A stretch of 64,000 nucleotides of DNA, from contig CAUYUJ010016497.1 of the NCBI GenBank assembly GCA_963575745.1, positions 26,001 through 90,000 of the forward strand, written 5' to 3'. This document shows, in pieces, positions 44,771 to 53,585 of this stretch (its first letter is position 1; each line of letters opens with the position of its first letter). A model generated the notes under the pieces. That model saw only the letters and a program-made list of their open reading frames with translations. It was not told the origin of the DNA and did not search any database. Position numbers and translations under genes: made by a program. This DNA is from Prorocentrum cordatum. Its lineage: Eukaryota > Sar > Dinophyceae > Prorocentrales > Prorocentraceae.

Positions 44771-47700
44771 ATGACTACTGGGGAGAAGGATGCGAGGGAG
44801 AGGGATCCCCTGAGGAGTCTGCCTGGGCTTCCGTTCCCACTACAGTCGAGGAGGTCGAGCTCGAGCCTGTCGGAGAAGGAGCTGAGGACAACTTGGCATC
44901 GGACTTCGAGGACGATAGCGGCGATCAGGAGTATGGCGACGGGCTGTTCGAATGGCTGGATACATCCATCGACCCTGACGGACAAGCAGACGTGCCAGAC
45001 GGACTGGAGTGCGAGTACGCCGCTGCAGAAGAGGCTGGTGACGGAAGCCTGGGACCTCCACGCCGCGAGAGCGAAGTGGGGGGCCATCAACGACGGCAGG
45101 GCGGCATTGAGTCGCCTGGCGGGAGGGAGCCCGACGGAGTATTTTGCGAAGGGATCGAGGTCTACGACGGCTACGGCATCGAAGACTTCACCGCAGTTGA
45201 GGAAGGGCGACCTGTGCCCTCTGAAAGCGGAGCAGGTGTCGCTCCCAGCGCCGGGGACCCAGAGCTTGGAGGTGGCGGCGATCTCGAGCCTCGCTGGGCG
45301 GTACCTCACGGAGGCCAGCCAGCTGATGATAAAGGGCTCGGGGGAGGTCGACTGGGAGAAGTACGAAGCGACGAAGCGCTACTCGGACCCGGCGTGGCGG
45401 AGCAAGAAGGTGCGCTCGGCACTTGCCCTGCGGATGGCGCAGGCTGGAATGATATCATATGCGACGAAGATACGCGAACATGTCGGGCTGTTCACGGTGG
45501 CGAAGGATTTCGACCCCAAGACTGGTGGTGTCTTGAAGTCTCGGCTGATCTGGGACTGCCGAAGAGTCAACCTGCTCTTCGTGGATCCCCCCTGGGTACC
45601 TCTGGGCAGTCCCGCGGGCCTCGCGCTCCTGGAGCTGGACGAGGCGGTGTTGCGTGGACGGCGGCTCTTCTCCTTCCAGGGCGACGTGCCGGACTGGTTC
45701 TATCGGTTGCACTGGGGATCGTGTTTGGCGGAGTATTTTGTGGTGGAGGATGTCTCACCGCAGGAGCTGTATCAGTACGGGATGGAGCAGGGCGTGACGT
45801 TGCCGAAGCCGCGCGAGGAGGACATTGGTATTGGGGCTTCGAGCTTAGTCATGGGCTCGGCGTGGGCGGTGTTCTTGGCCCACAGCTGCTTGGAGGCGAG
45901 CTTCGAGTCCCTGAAGGCCCCCAGCTTGACTTACGGCAAGCCCACCCCGTCTTTTGGCCTATCGGAGGAGGAGGCGATCAGGTTCTTGCTGATGCTGCAC
46001 ATCGACGATTACATCGGCTTCACCCTCGAGGGCGAGGACGGCGAGCAGAGGATCCTGGAGGACAAGGAGATGATCAAGGAGCTTCTGAACGGCAAGGGGC
46101 TCGCGGTGCACAAGGAGGCCTGGGGGGAGGGGATGGAGAATGGCCTGGGCCTGTGCATTGCTGCTACGAGACCCTACACGCTGAGGATCCAGCCGAAGAA
46201 GATGGAGCAGGTCGTGTTAGCTACGGAGGCGGCGGTGTTGGAAATGGCTCTCAGACCTGCAGCAGTGGCTTCTTTGGTGGGGCACTGGACTTGGACCATG
46301 ATGGTCTTCCGCCCCTCGTTTGCGATTCTGGACGCGACCTACAGGTGGCTGAGGGAGTTCACCGAGGAGGAGAGTGTTGTGCCACATCGCCTGCCCGAGG
46401 AGGTCAGGAGCGAGTTGAGGGCCGTTGCGTCACTCTCGGTCTACATGGAGTCGAACCTGGAGATGGGCTGGTGGCCGAGGGCATATATGACGGATGCGTC
46501 CAACGAGGGCTTCGGCGCCCTGGCTTGCGACTGCACGGAGGAGGACGTCCGACGGGAAGCTGCCCGAGGAGATGGGGGAGCTTGGGGACCCTTGGCCGAG
46601 CAGAGCTACACCGAGATCGAGCGGGCGCAGGAGGCGATCGGCGAGGAGGAGGACCTCCCGGCCGCTCCCACCATGGGGCGACCTGGAGTGCTGGAGCTCT
46701 TCGCTGGGAGCTCTCGCTTGCTAGACGCGATCAGGGAGCTGACCGACTCGTGGGCCGAGGCCTGGGACATCCAGCGGGGCGTGGAGTTCGACGTACTGGT
46801 CACAGAGAACCTGGAGCTGCTGTTACGGAGGTTGAGGACTGGCTGGTTCTGGTGGGTGCATGTCGCCCCCCCGTGCGCGACGTTTTCGAGAGCAAGACAG
46901 CCGCCACTGAGGTCGAGCGATCACCCTTGGGGGCTGCCGGACTGCACGGAGACGGACCAGGCCAAGATCGACGAAGGGAACGCTTTGGCTTTGATAGCAG
47001 TAGAGGTGGTCAAGATCTGCCTACGCCTTGGCATTGGATTCACCCTCGAGAACCCCAGGGCCAGCATGATCTGGGCGTTCGCGCCACTGACCGCTCTCTT
47101 GGATCTCGAGGGGGTTTTCCGTGTGGCGGTGGATTACTGCATGTACGGCGAGGAATGGAGAAAGCCAACTACGTTCATCACCAATGTGAAGAAGATGGCG
47201 ACGCTGCAGCGGGTGTGCTTGTGCTCTTCGGGCCGCTGCAGTCGGACTGGCCGAGCTCACCGAGAACTACGAGGACGATCACCATGTGGGCTACGGTGGA
47301 CTCAGGTGGCCTGTGCTTACCCGCTGGAGTTGTGCAGGGCATACGCGTCCAAGCTGCAGGAGCTCGAGCCGCACTGGGAGTCGATACCAGCGGGCGCCCG
47401 GCTTCGTCTGCAGGGGGACCGCGGGCGCGTCGTACGTGCGACTGGCCCAGCCCTGCCGTTGCTGGGCCATTGGCTGGAGAAGAAGTGGCACCTGTTGTTT
47501 CAGGGACGATGGTCTCACGCCGAGCACAACAACGTCCTGGAGCTGCGGACGGTGGTGGCGGTGCTCCGACACCTCAGTCGCACGTCCCAGAGCTGGAACC
47601 ACCGCGTGCTTTTCTTCACCGACTCGTTGGTGAGCTTGGGCGTCCTGAGGAAAGGGCGCTCGTCTGCCAGGGACCTCCTGCACCTGGCGAGGATCGGTGG

Positions 47701-47908
47701 CATCATTCAGATGGTCTGCAGGATCCGCGGTTACTTCAGGTGGGTGCCGAGCGAGCTCAACCTGGCAGACGGCCCCTCGAGGGGTCAAGGCATAGGCGCG
47801 GCGGACGACACGGTGGCGGGCCACGTGGGCCGTGGAGTGCCGAGGGAGCTACTTCAGCGGCTGCAAGACCGGGCCCGACGAGGACCGCCTGGGGCTTCGC
47901 ATTTGTGA
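44771..47908 (+). CDS. ORF2: reverse transcriptase, RNase H and methyltransferase-like polyprotein
   Basis: 1,045 residues from ATG 44771; the true start may differ. RT: SRLIWDCRRVNLLF (about residue 256), motif A FQGDVPDWFYRL (about 303), motif B VMGSAWAVFLAHS, motif C HIDDYIGF (I411). RNase H: MTDASNEGFGALA with D575, then VLELRTVVAVL with E924, FFTDSLV with D951 and ELNLADGPSRG with D1000. Between D575 and E924 lies a domain with LELFAGSSRL (about 643), VAPPCATFS (about 702), FTLENPRASM (about 760) and CMYGEEWRKPTTFITN. These fit motifs I, IV, VI and VIII of cytosine-C5 methyltransferases, with the catalytic PPC and the Glu of the EN(V/P) motif present. RT and RNase H should make element DNA; the methyltransferase role is inferred only. 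The stop TGA overlaps the recombinase ATG. Confidence 0.88.
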   Translation: MTTGEKDARERDPLRSLPGLPFPLQSRRSSSSLSEKELRTTWHRTSRTIAAIRSMATGCSNGWIHPSTLTDKQTCQTDWSASTPLQKRLVTEAWDLHAARAKWGAINDGRAALSRLAGGSPTEYFAKGSRSTTATASKTSPQLRKGDLCPLKAEQVSLPAPGTQSLEVAAISSLAGRYLTEASQLMIKGSGEVDWEKYEATKRYSDPAWRSKKVRSALALRMAQAGMISYATKIREHVGLFTVAKDFDPKTGGVLKSRLIWDCRRVNLLFVDPPWVPLGSPAGLALLELDEAVLRGRRLFSFQGDVPDWFYRLHWGSCLAEYFVVEDVSPQELYQYGMEQGVTLPKPREEDIGIGASSLVMGSAWAVFLAHSCLEASFESLKAPSLTYGKPTPSFGLSEEEAIRFLLMLHIDDYIGFTLEGEDGEQRILEDKEMIKELLNGKGLAVHKEAWGEGMENGLGLCIAATRPYTLRIQPKKMEQVVLATEAAVLEMALRPAAVASLVGHWTWTMMVFRPSFAILDATYRWLREFTEEESVVPHRLPEEVRSELRAVASLSVYMESNLEMGWWPRAYMTDASNEGFGALACDCTEEDVRREAARGDGGAWGPLAEQSYTEIERAQEAIGEEEDLPAAPTMGRPGVLELFAGSSRLLDAIRELTDSWAEAWDIQRGVEFDVLVTENLELLLRRLRTGWFWWVHVAPPCATFSRARQPPLRSSDHPWGLPDCTETDQAKIDEGNALALIAVEVVKICLRLGIGFTLENPRASMIWAFAPLTALLDLEGVFRVAVDYCMYGEEWRKPTTFITNVKKMATLQRVCLCSSGRCSRTGRAHRELRGRSPCGLRWTQVACAYPLELCRAYASKLQELEPHWESIPAGARLRLQGDRGRVVRATGPALPLLGHWLEKKWHLLFQGRWSHAEHNNVLELRTVVAVLRHLSRTSQSWNHRVLFFTDSLVSLGVLRKGRSSARDLLHLARIGGIIQMVCRIRGYFRWVPSELNLADGPSRGQGIGAADDTVAGHVGRGVPRELLQRLQDRARRGPPGASHL

Positions 47909-47910
47909 TG
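47906..47910 (+). promoter_or_regulatory. TGATG stop-start overlap
   Basis: The TGA of ORF2 (47906-47908) and the ATG of the recombinase (47908-47910) overlap by one base. In other retroelements and viruses this layout supports termination-reinitiation; here that is inference. Confidence 0.7.
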
Positions 47911-49122
47911 GCGCTGAGCGGGCTGGGGCAGTGCGGGGCGATGCCGCGGCGCGGAGCGGACGGCCCCGCGACGACCTCGGCCAAGCCACCCCCTTTGGCC
48001 AAGAGGGGCGCTCGGGCTTGGGAGCAGGCGCGGAGCGACAGGCTGCAGCACAATGTGAGGCTCGTGGTGCACGCCGTGGACGACGCCACGAATCAGATCT
48101 ACGAGAAGGAGGTGAGGGCTTTCCTCCTGGACGTGAAGCGGCACGGTCTCCCCTTCTCCACTTACGAGGAGAGGGGCGCGGCGCTCGGCGGGTACATATC
48201 GGACATGTGCTACGTGATGCAGCTGCCCTTCAGTAGGGCGTCTGCGCTGTTCAATGGCTTCATGCACATCTTCGAGGATCACCGCAATCGGCTCCCCGTC
48301 GCTGCCAGGGCGCTGAAGTCCTGGTCCAGGATGGGCTTCCAGAAGGAGGGGGCGCCGGTGCCGTTCGAGGCCGTGGGGTGCGTGCTCTATGACCTCTTCG
48401 AGCACGGCCAGCTGTGCGAGGGGGCCGCGGTGTTGCTGCAGCTGGACGGCTGGCTGAGGGAGCAGGACTGGGGCCTGCTCAGGAAGACGGACGTGGCGGT
48501 CGGGCCCGACGGCGAGGTCGGGCTCACCTTGGGCCGCAGGGAGCGGGGCGAAAAGGTGAAGACGGGAGCGAACCAGGGCGTCGTGGTCTCGTGGCAGGTG
48601 ACGAAGGCCATCCTGAGGGCGATCGGCAAGGGCGCGGCGCCGCGGGACCTCCTCTTCCCGCTCTCGCAGGATAAGTACAGGAAGGCGTGGCGGCTGGCGT
48701 TCGACAGGGCGGGCCTGGCGGACTTCGGGCCTCCGCACGCGCTGAGGCACGCGGGCGCGGCGGCCTACATCGCCGCGGGCGGCTCGCTCGAGGCGGCGCG
48801 CCGGAAGGGCCGCTGGCAGACCACGTCGGCCCTTCAGCGCTACACGAAGGTGCACGTGCTGATCGAGCAGCGGAGCCGGCTCACCCCCGAGCAGCTCGAG
48901 CGGGGGCGGGCCTTCTGGCGCAGGCCGGCTCAGAAGATCGCGGAGGCCATTCACCGCTCCGACGCCGTGCTGGCGCCGCTCGCGCAGGACATGGTGCTGG
49001 AGCTCGAGGCAGCCAAGAACGACGAGGTCGTGCTGCCACAGCTGGAGAGCATGGCAGGCGGGGGCGCGGAGCCGACCAGCCGCCCGTCTACGGCTGGCCG
49101 CAGCAGGTCGAGAAGGCAGTGA
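47908..49122 (+). CDS. Tyrosine recombinase (integrase) of the retroelement
   Basis: 404 residues from ATG 47908, which shares its A with the ORF2 stop (TGATG). The C-terminal half has the tyrosine-recombinase active site: R184 (WLREQDW), H277 and R280 in PHALRHAGAAAYIAAGG, W303 (GRWQTT) where many families have a second His, and Y312 (QRYTK), the nucleophile. Such enzymes cut and rejoin DNA through a covalent phosphotyrosine and, in DIRS/PAT/Ngaro-type retroelements, insert a circular cDNA. The N-terminal part is probably the core-binding domain. The frame is complete and continuous upstream to 44506, so a frameshift fusion with ORF2 sequence is also possible. Confidence 0.9.
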   Translation: MALSGLGQCGAMPRRGADGPATTSAKPPPLAKRGARAWEQARSDRLQHNVRLVVHAVDDATNQIYEKEVRAFLLDVKRHGLPFSTYEERGAALGGYISDMCYVMQLPFSRASALFNGFMHIFEDHRNRLPVAARALKSWSRMGFQKEGAPVPFEAVGCVLYDLFEHGQLCEGAAVLLQLDGWLREQDWGLLRKTDVAVGPDGEVGLTLGRRERGEKVKTGANQGVVVSWQVTKAILRAIGKGAAPRDLLFPLSQDKYRKAWRLAFDRAGLADFGPPHALRHAGAAAYIAAGGSLEAARRKGRWQTTSALQRYTKVHVLIEQRSRLTPEQLERGRAFWRRPAQKIAEAIHRSDAVLAPLAQDMVLELEAAKNDEVVLPQLESMAGGGAEPTSRPSTAGRSRSRRQ

Positions 49123-49416
49123 TCAGGCCCAGCGTGTGGCTGGAGCTCCACCCTCTATTTAGGCCCCCGCCTGCCGCTGGAGCTATATCTTTTGATATGA
49201 ATGCAGGAGCCTCGAGAGTTAGGGCGCGAGCACCCTCGTCCTCCACACGTCTTCCTTGAACAGTTAATAAGTCTGGGGAAAATATAAAGCAGGTTTTTGG
49301 TGGGTAAGAGCGACACAAATTATCTCCCGTTCCCCCCCTCCCGAATGTGTGCCGCGCTCGTGTCTAGCAGAGGCTGGAAGCGTGAAGGCACAAGTGCCAG
49401 TCTGTTGAAGATGGGA

Positions 49417-49750
49417 CTGGGGGTTTCGCAGCGTGGCTTCGTGGCCCGTCCGTGGGCCGAGGCACGGTCAGGAACCTCTCGGCCTTTTAAGTTTCGGGCC
49501 TCGCATGGGGCCCCGCCGCAGCGAACAGATACTTTCGGAGGGTGCCCCCTCCTCTCGAGCCGCTCGCTGTCCTGTGGGTGTGTCTCCTCCCGCTGCTGCG
49601 TCGGATATTCTGTGGGGCCTCTTTTCACTAGGGTTGTCGCTCTACCCCCGCCTGCCCCCAGCACTTTAAAATCAAGATTTTAAAGGTACAGGCACGCTCC
49701 GAGTTAACATAGGTTCAAGCCTGGCTCTCGAGTGTGGGTGTTGTGTAAAT
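49417..49750 (+). repeat. Split direct repeat B1
   Basis: 334 bp, with no difference from B2 in my reading, ending GTTGTGTAAAT; its last base is the first base of A2. It contains a perfect 10-bp palindrome arm CTTTAAAATC/GATTTTAAAG at 49664-49685. Confidence 0.95.
49664..49685 (+). terminator. Hairpin in repeat B (possible 3'-end or recombination signal)
   Basis: Ten-base arms CTTTAAAATC and GATTTTAAAG around AA, perfectly paired. A second copy lies at 50162-50183 in B2. Its place near the element end suggests an RNA 3'-end or recombinase signal; neither is proven. Confidence 0.45.
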
Positions 49751-49882
49751 ACGCGTTTTTAAACACACTTTTACACGCCCCCTTTAAACGTTCAGATAGC
49801 CGCCTCAACTGTACTTTAGGAGTAGGGCTAGCTCGTTCTCTCTCGTGCTTGCCCCTCCGCTCCTTGCGCTAAGTTTCGGCTC
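49750..49882 (+). repeat. Split direct repeat A2
   Basis: 133 bp, with no difference from A1 in my reading, immediately joined to B1. Confidence 0.95.
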
Positions 49883-49914
49883 CCAACCCTGCCCCCCCTG
49901 GGCTTGCATGGGCT

Positions 49915-50248
49915 CTGGGGGTTTCGCAGCGTGGCTTCGTGGCCCGTCCGTGGGCCGAGGCACGGTCAGGAACCTCTCGGCCTTTTAAGTTTCGGGCCTC
50001 GCATGGGGCCCCGCCGCAGCGAACAGATACTTTCGGAGGGTGCCCCCTCCTCTCGAGCCGCTCGCTGTCCTGTGGGTGTGTCTCCTCCCGCTGCTGCGTC
50101 GGATATTCTGTGGGGCCTCTTTTCACTAGGGTTGTCGCTCTACCCCCGCCTGCCCCCAGCACTTTAAAATCAAGATTTTAAAGGTACAGGCACGCTCCGA
50201 GTTAACATAGGTTCAAGCCTGGCTCTCGAGTGTGGGTGTTGTGTAAAT
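49915..50248 (+). repeat. Split direct repeat B2, right end of the element
   Basis: 334 bp, with no difference from B1 in my reading; separated from A2 by 32 bp (49883-49914). At 50249 the sequence leaves the repeat. Confidence 0.95.
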
Positions 50249-51573
50249 GTGCTTCCTGCCGCGCTTGCCCCCGTCGTGCCAGTCGTGTTCCTGCCAGGGT
50301 TGCCATCCTGTCTGCCGGGGCCACTCTGCCTGCTGATCCCGCGGTTGCTGGTGAGGACTGGAGCCCCTGCCGTCTGCTCGGTGTGAGTCCTTGCCAGAGG
50401 TGTTCCTGATGCGCCTCTCGCGCATGGCTTCCCAATCAACGTTGAGCCCCGGCTTCTGGCGCATAGCGTGAGCGCCGTAGCCCGCCCTGCGCCAGGTGTC
50501 CAGGAAGTCCTTCCAGGTCTGCGCGTGGCTCAGGCGGAGGTCGCTCTTGGGCTTGCCTTTGCGCGGAAACTTCTGCGCGTGGCTGCGCCGGGTCCCGTTG
50601 AAGGCACCGCCCAGCACCTTCTGGAACCGTGCAATTATGCCAGATGGCTGACCCCCAGTCTGTTCCAGGTTGACCCCGCCCAAGTGCACGCGGTGCATTG
50701 GCCCTCCCGCGCCAGGGTCGCGGAGGATGTCGACGGCGCGCGCATTGCCGCCGCGCGGGGGGGTCGACGGGCGCCCGCGGTCGCCATAGCCGGAAGGCGC
50801 GCGGAGCGTGGGCTCAGCGCCGCCCAGCCACTGCGGCTCCGCTGCCTCCACGGCGGTAGAGCCTCTCGCCCGGGGCTGGCGGGCCTGGGGGCGCCCGCCG
50901 CCAAGGGCGTCGTGGGCGCTGGCGCCCCGAAGGCACCGAGGGGGTCGTCTTGCGAGCTGTCCTCTGGAGCCATCTCTCGGTCGCCTTCGAGGGGTTCGAC
51001 TGTGGCGGGTGGCTGGTGGTCGTGCTTGATGTCGTCTTCAGCGTCGACCGCCAAGCCTGGCGACGGTGCTGCGGAGGCCTGAGACCCGGCGAAGTCGACA
51101 GAGTCCTTCTCCGCGGGAGAGCCGACGTCGTCTTTTGGTGCCAGGGAGGGGCCAGGTAGCTCTGGATCTCGCCCAGGTTCACCACTGGGGGCAAGTCCCT
51201 CGTGCCTGTCCTGCGGCGGTTCCTCTCCTGTGGCCGGGTCTTGCACGTGGCCAGAGGGGTCGGCGGGGGCGCCCAGGTCCGCGCGACGCCCAGGGCGCCG
51301 CTCACGCGGGGACACGCCGGCCTCTGGCTTGAGGGAGAGCCAGGCCCCCGCTCTCTCATCGGTTGCGGGTTGCAGGGCAGCCTCGCTGCCGCCAGTGCCC
51401 ACTGGGCCCTGGAGCGCGAGCTTGGCGAGGGTGACCGCCGCGAAGGCGCTTTCGTGGAGGCTTTCCAAGAAATAAGTGGAAAACAAACCTACCTCGCTTT
51501 TGACCACCCCTCGCTTCCAAGAGATGCCAAACGATGCCAAATTGCAGCCTGCACCGGTCAGGCCGCTTGACAA
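50249..51573 (-). pseudogene. Unidentified minus-strand coding region, distal part
   Basis: Two minus-strand frames follow the 675-codon ORF: 51573 downward (LASFGISWKRGVVKSEVGLF, then a long acidic Pro/Ala-rich linker) and 50851 downward (RFQKVLGGAFNGTRRSHAQ, WKDFLDTWRRAGYGAHAM, LNVDWEAMRERRIRN, then a basic Gln-rich tail). The last native-looking codon ends at 50249; the next codons come from repeat B2 of the retroelement and soon hit a stop at 50213. I do not recognise a family. The frame changes could be introns or mutations. Confidence 0.4.
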
Positions 51574-53585
51574 GGAGGCGCGTGGTATGGCTTGGTTCTG
51601 CCTGGAAGCGAAAGCGGGGTAGGTGAGTCACGCTCTGAAGAAGCCCGCGAGCACGTCGCGCTCGTGCCGGAAGGGGTCGGGGCCCTTGTCCCGCGCCAGG
51701 GAGGAGTAGCATTCCTGCCAGGTGCCCTCGTCGCGTGGGCCACTGGCGAAGTGCTTCGCCAACCTGGCGGCAGCCCAGCGCTTGCCGCCCCAGTCGACGT
51801 GGGGTGGTTGGTCGTCTGCCGAAAGGGTACTAGGCTCTTGGCCGGCCAGGCTGTTTCCTGGCCCCTCGAGCCGGGGATTTCGGCTCTCTGGGCAACCGCG
51901 AAGTTGCGCCAGTGGGCGTCTACCGCGGGATGGAATTCGCGGAGGCAGTTCACGAGGATGTGATCCACGTCTCGCACCCGTTGGCCCTGGCGCGCATCTG
52001 CTCGTCTTCTGCTCCCAGGCAGAGGTCCGCGACGCCCCTCGAGCTCAGCTGGGGGAAGCTGGGCGGGTCGAGGTCGGGCAGGAGGGCGAGGATGCCTGGG
52101 CCCGATCTGCTTGGAGAGCCGCTGTCGCCGCCGCGCTCCTCTCTGTCGCTTCTCTGGCGCCCCGTGCCCCTCGCGCCACCGCGTCGCTGGAGCGCTGTCC
52201 CTGGCGGCGGCGCAGGCGCGTTCGCTGGGCAGATGGTCGGCGACATCCAGGGGGGCTTGCTCCGCGATGCCCTGGCGCTGTCTCTTGGCAGGGTTTGCCG
52301 GGTAGACCTGATGGAAGCCGCGATCTAACATCCGATCGAGGGTGCTTGGTGCAACGTTCCAGATATAGACCCGGCGCCTCCTGCAGCCCCACTCTGCGTT
52401 CCATTTCCGCCCCTGCCAGGCTGACTGCGACTGGCCCCAGGGAGGGGGGCCGGGGCCGTCGTCGGCGTCTGTTCTGGGCTCAGGGCGCCACCGGAAGCAG
52501 CCGAGAGCGGGGTCCGTGACCTTCCAAACGAGCAACGGCGCATCTGGAGGGCATGCGTCGCATTTCAAAGAGTTGCAGTGGGTGTTGCGCGCATCTCCTC
52601 CGAATCCCCCGTCGTTGAGCCTGCGCGCGGGCAAGGTCGAGTTCGCCAGGGTAGGGCAGCGCTGTTTGGCTGTGACCATGAGGAGTTCCATCAGCGAGAC
52701 TGGGTCCGCCGCGCAAGGGCGCGCCCCATGCCCTAGGGGGGGGTGCGCTAGCGAGGGAAGGGCGGCCGCCTTCTTCTGCTCTCTGCCGTCTGCGAGGTTA
52801 GCATTGTAGTCCTGCGCCTTCTGCATCATGGTGTCGAGGGTGTGGGCAGGCCGCGCGTCTCGACGCTGGCGACCCAGCATGCCTCGCAGAGCCACCTGCA
52901 GTTGCTTCCCGAGAGGTATGCCTGCGGGCGATTGATTCTGCGCCAGGGGCTCTCGTGTCTCGTCGCACTCCCAGGTCCCGATTGTGGACGTGACGCCGGC
53001 CCTGCCGCATGCGTCGCAGGTGAACTTGGCGCCCTTCTGATTCGCTCCCAGGCGGCCGCCTGGTATGCACGGGGGGGTCAGACGTACGCCAGGGGCGGGG
53101 GAAGCGGGCTGGGGGGCTCCCAGGTCCTTCCTCGACAGAGCAGTGCCTCCGCCGATGTAGTCCAGGGCCGGGTCGTCGTCTGATTCGCCTGGCCCCGTGT
53201 CGGAGTCTGCCAGTTCGCGGTGGAGCGCGCAGATGGAGCACTTGGCGTTGGCCAGGGTCGCGACGTTGGCTGCAGGTACGATCCGCTCCAGGACGAGCAT
53301 GGGCGCCTCCAGCATGAAATCGTGCGTTTCCAAGTCTTGCCAGGTCTGTGGGCACTTGGCCTGTCGGGCTGCCTTGTGCTGGTGGGCAACCGTCACCAGC
53401 CTGGACACGTGAAGTAGCGCGTCTTCGATGCGACCGTGTAGGGTAGTCAGGTCGTCCAGGGTGAGCCCCCAAGTCTCGGCAAACCTCGTGCGGAACTCCA
53501 GGTGGGCGTCCTGCCAGTGGACGCAGCTGTCGAGCATCGCCTCGACGTCGTCCCCCAAGCCCTCGGCGTGGGGGAACGGCCACAA
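51558..53585 (-). CDS. Hypothetical protein with several CxxC pairs
   Basis: 675 codons. The N-terminal part reads well as protein (WPFPHAEGLGDDVEAMLD, TWGLTLDDLTTLHGRIEDAL). Cysteine pairs KCSICALH, FTCDACGR and KCDACPP, plus TWECDE, suggest zinc binding. Later parts (VYIWNVAPSTLDRMLDRGFH) still look coding. Below about 52250 another frame (SGPGILALLPDLDPPSFP) looks better, then this one again (RDVDHILVNCLREFHPAVDA), so the frame as drawn probably contains a double frame change or an intron. No known family. It may be a host gene or the first ORF of another, unrecognised element. Protein-like frames continue upstream to about 54178. Confidence 0.45.
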   Translation of the reverse strand: MWPFPHAEGLGDDVEAMLDSCVHWQDAHLEFRTRFAETWGLTLDDLTTLHGRIEDALLHVSRLVTVAHQHKAARQAKCPQTWQDLETHDFMLEAPMLVLERIVPAANVATLANAKCSICALHRELADSDTGPGESDDDPALDYIGGGTALSRKDLGAPQPASPAPGVRLTPPCIPGGRLGANQKGAKFTCDACGRAGVTSTIGTWECDETREPLAQNQSPAGIPLGKQLQVALRGMLGRQRRDARPAHTLDTMMQKAQDYNANLADGREQKKAAALPSLAHPPLGHGARPCAADPVSLMELLMVTAKQRCPTLANSTLPARRLNDGGFGGDARNTHCNSLKCDACPPDAPLLVWKVTDPALGCFRWRPEPRTDADDGPGPPPWGQSQSAWQGRKWNAEWGCRRRRVYIWNVAPSTLDRMLDRGFHQVYPANPAKRQRQGIAEQAPLDVADHLPSERACAAARDSAPATRWREGHGAPEKRQRGARRRQRLSKQIGPRHPRPPARPRPAQLPPAELEGRRGPLPGSRRRADARQGQRVRDVDHILVNCLREFHPAVDAHWRNFAVAQRAEIPGSRGQETAWPAKSLVPFRQTTNHPTSTGAASAGLPPGWRSTSPVAHATRAPGRNATPPWRGTRAPTPSGTSATCSRASSERDSPTPLSLPGRTKPYHAPPCQAA

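Larger units (their letters stand above)
42396..50248 (+). mobile_element. Complete tyrosine-recombinase retrotransposon with split direct repeats
   Basis: 7,853 bp. Repeat A (133 bp) occurs at 42396-42528 and 49750-49882; repeat B (334 bp) at 49417-49750 and 49915-50248. The order is A1, coding region, B1, A2, B2, which is the split-direct-repeat plan known from PAT- and Ngaro-type elements. The coding region holds ORF1, an RT/RNase H/methyltransferase-like ORF2 and a tyrosine recombinase. No target duplication is seen, as expected for recombinase-mediated insertion. A1 equals A2 and B1 equals B2 in my base-by-base reading, and ORF2 and the recombinase are open throughout, so the insertion looks recent and perhaps competent. 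Confidence 0.93.

Noticed and set aside
49320-50167. Repeated small frames in 49.3-50.2 kb
   Set aside because: Chance frames inside the duplicated B repeats.
49417-50248. B repeats as the two LTRs of an LTR retrotransposon
   Set aside because: The copies lie next to each other at one end, with repeat A between them and at the far end; a recombinase is encoded and no target duplication is seen.
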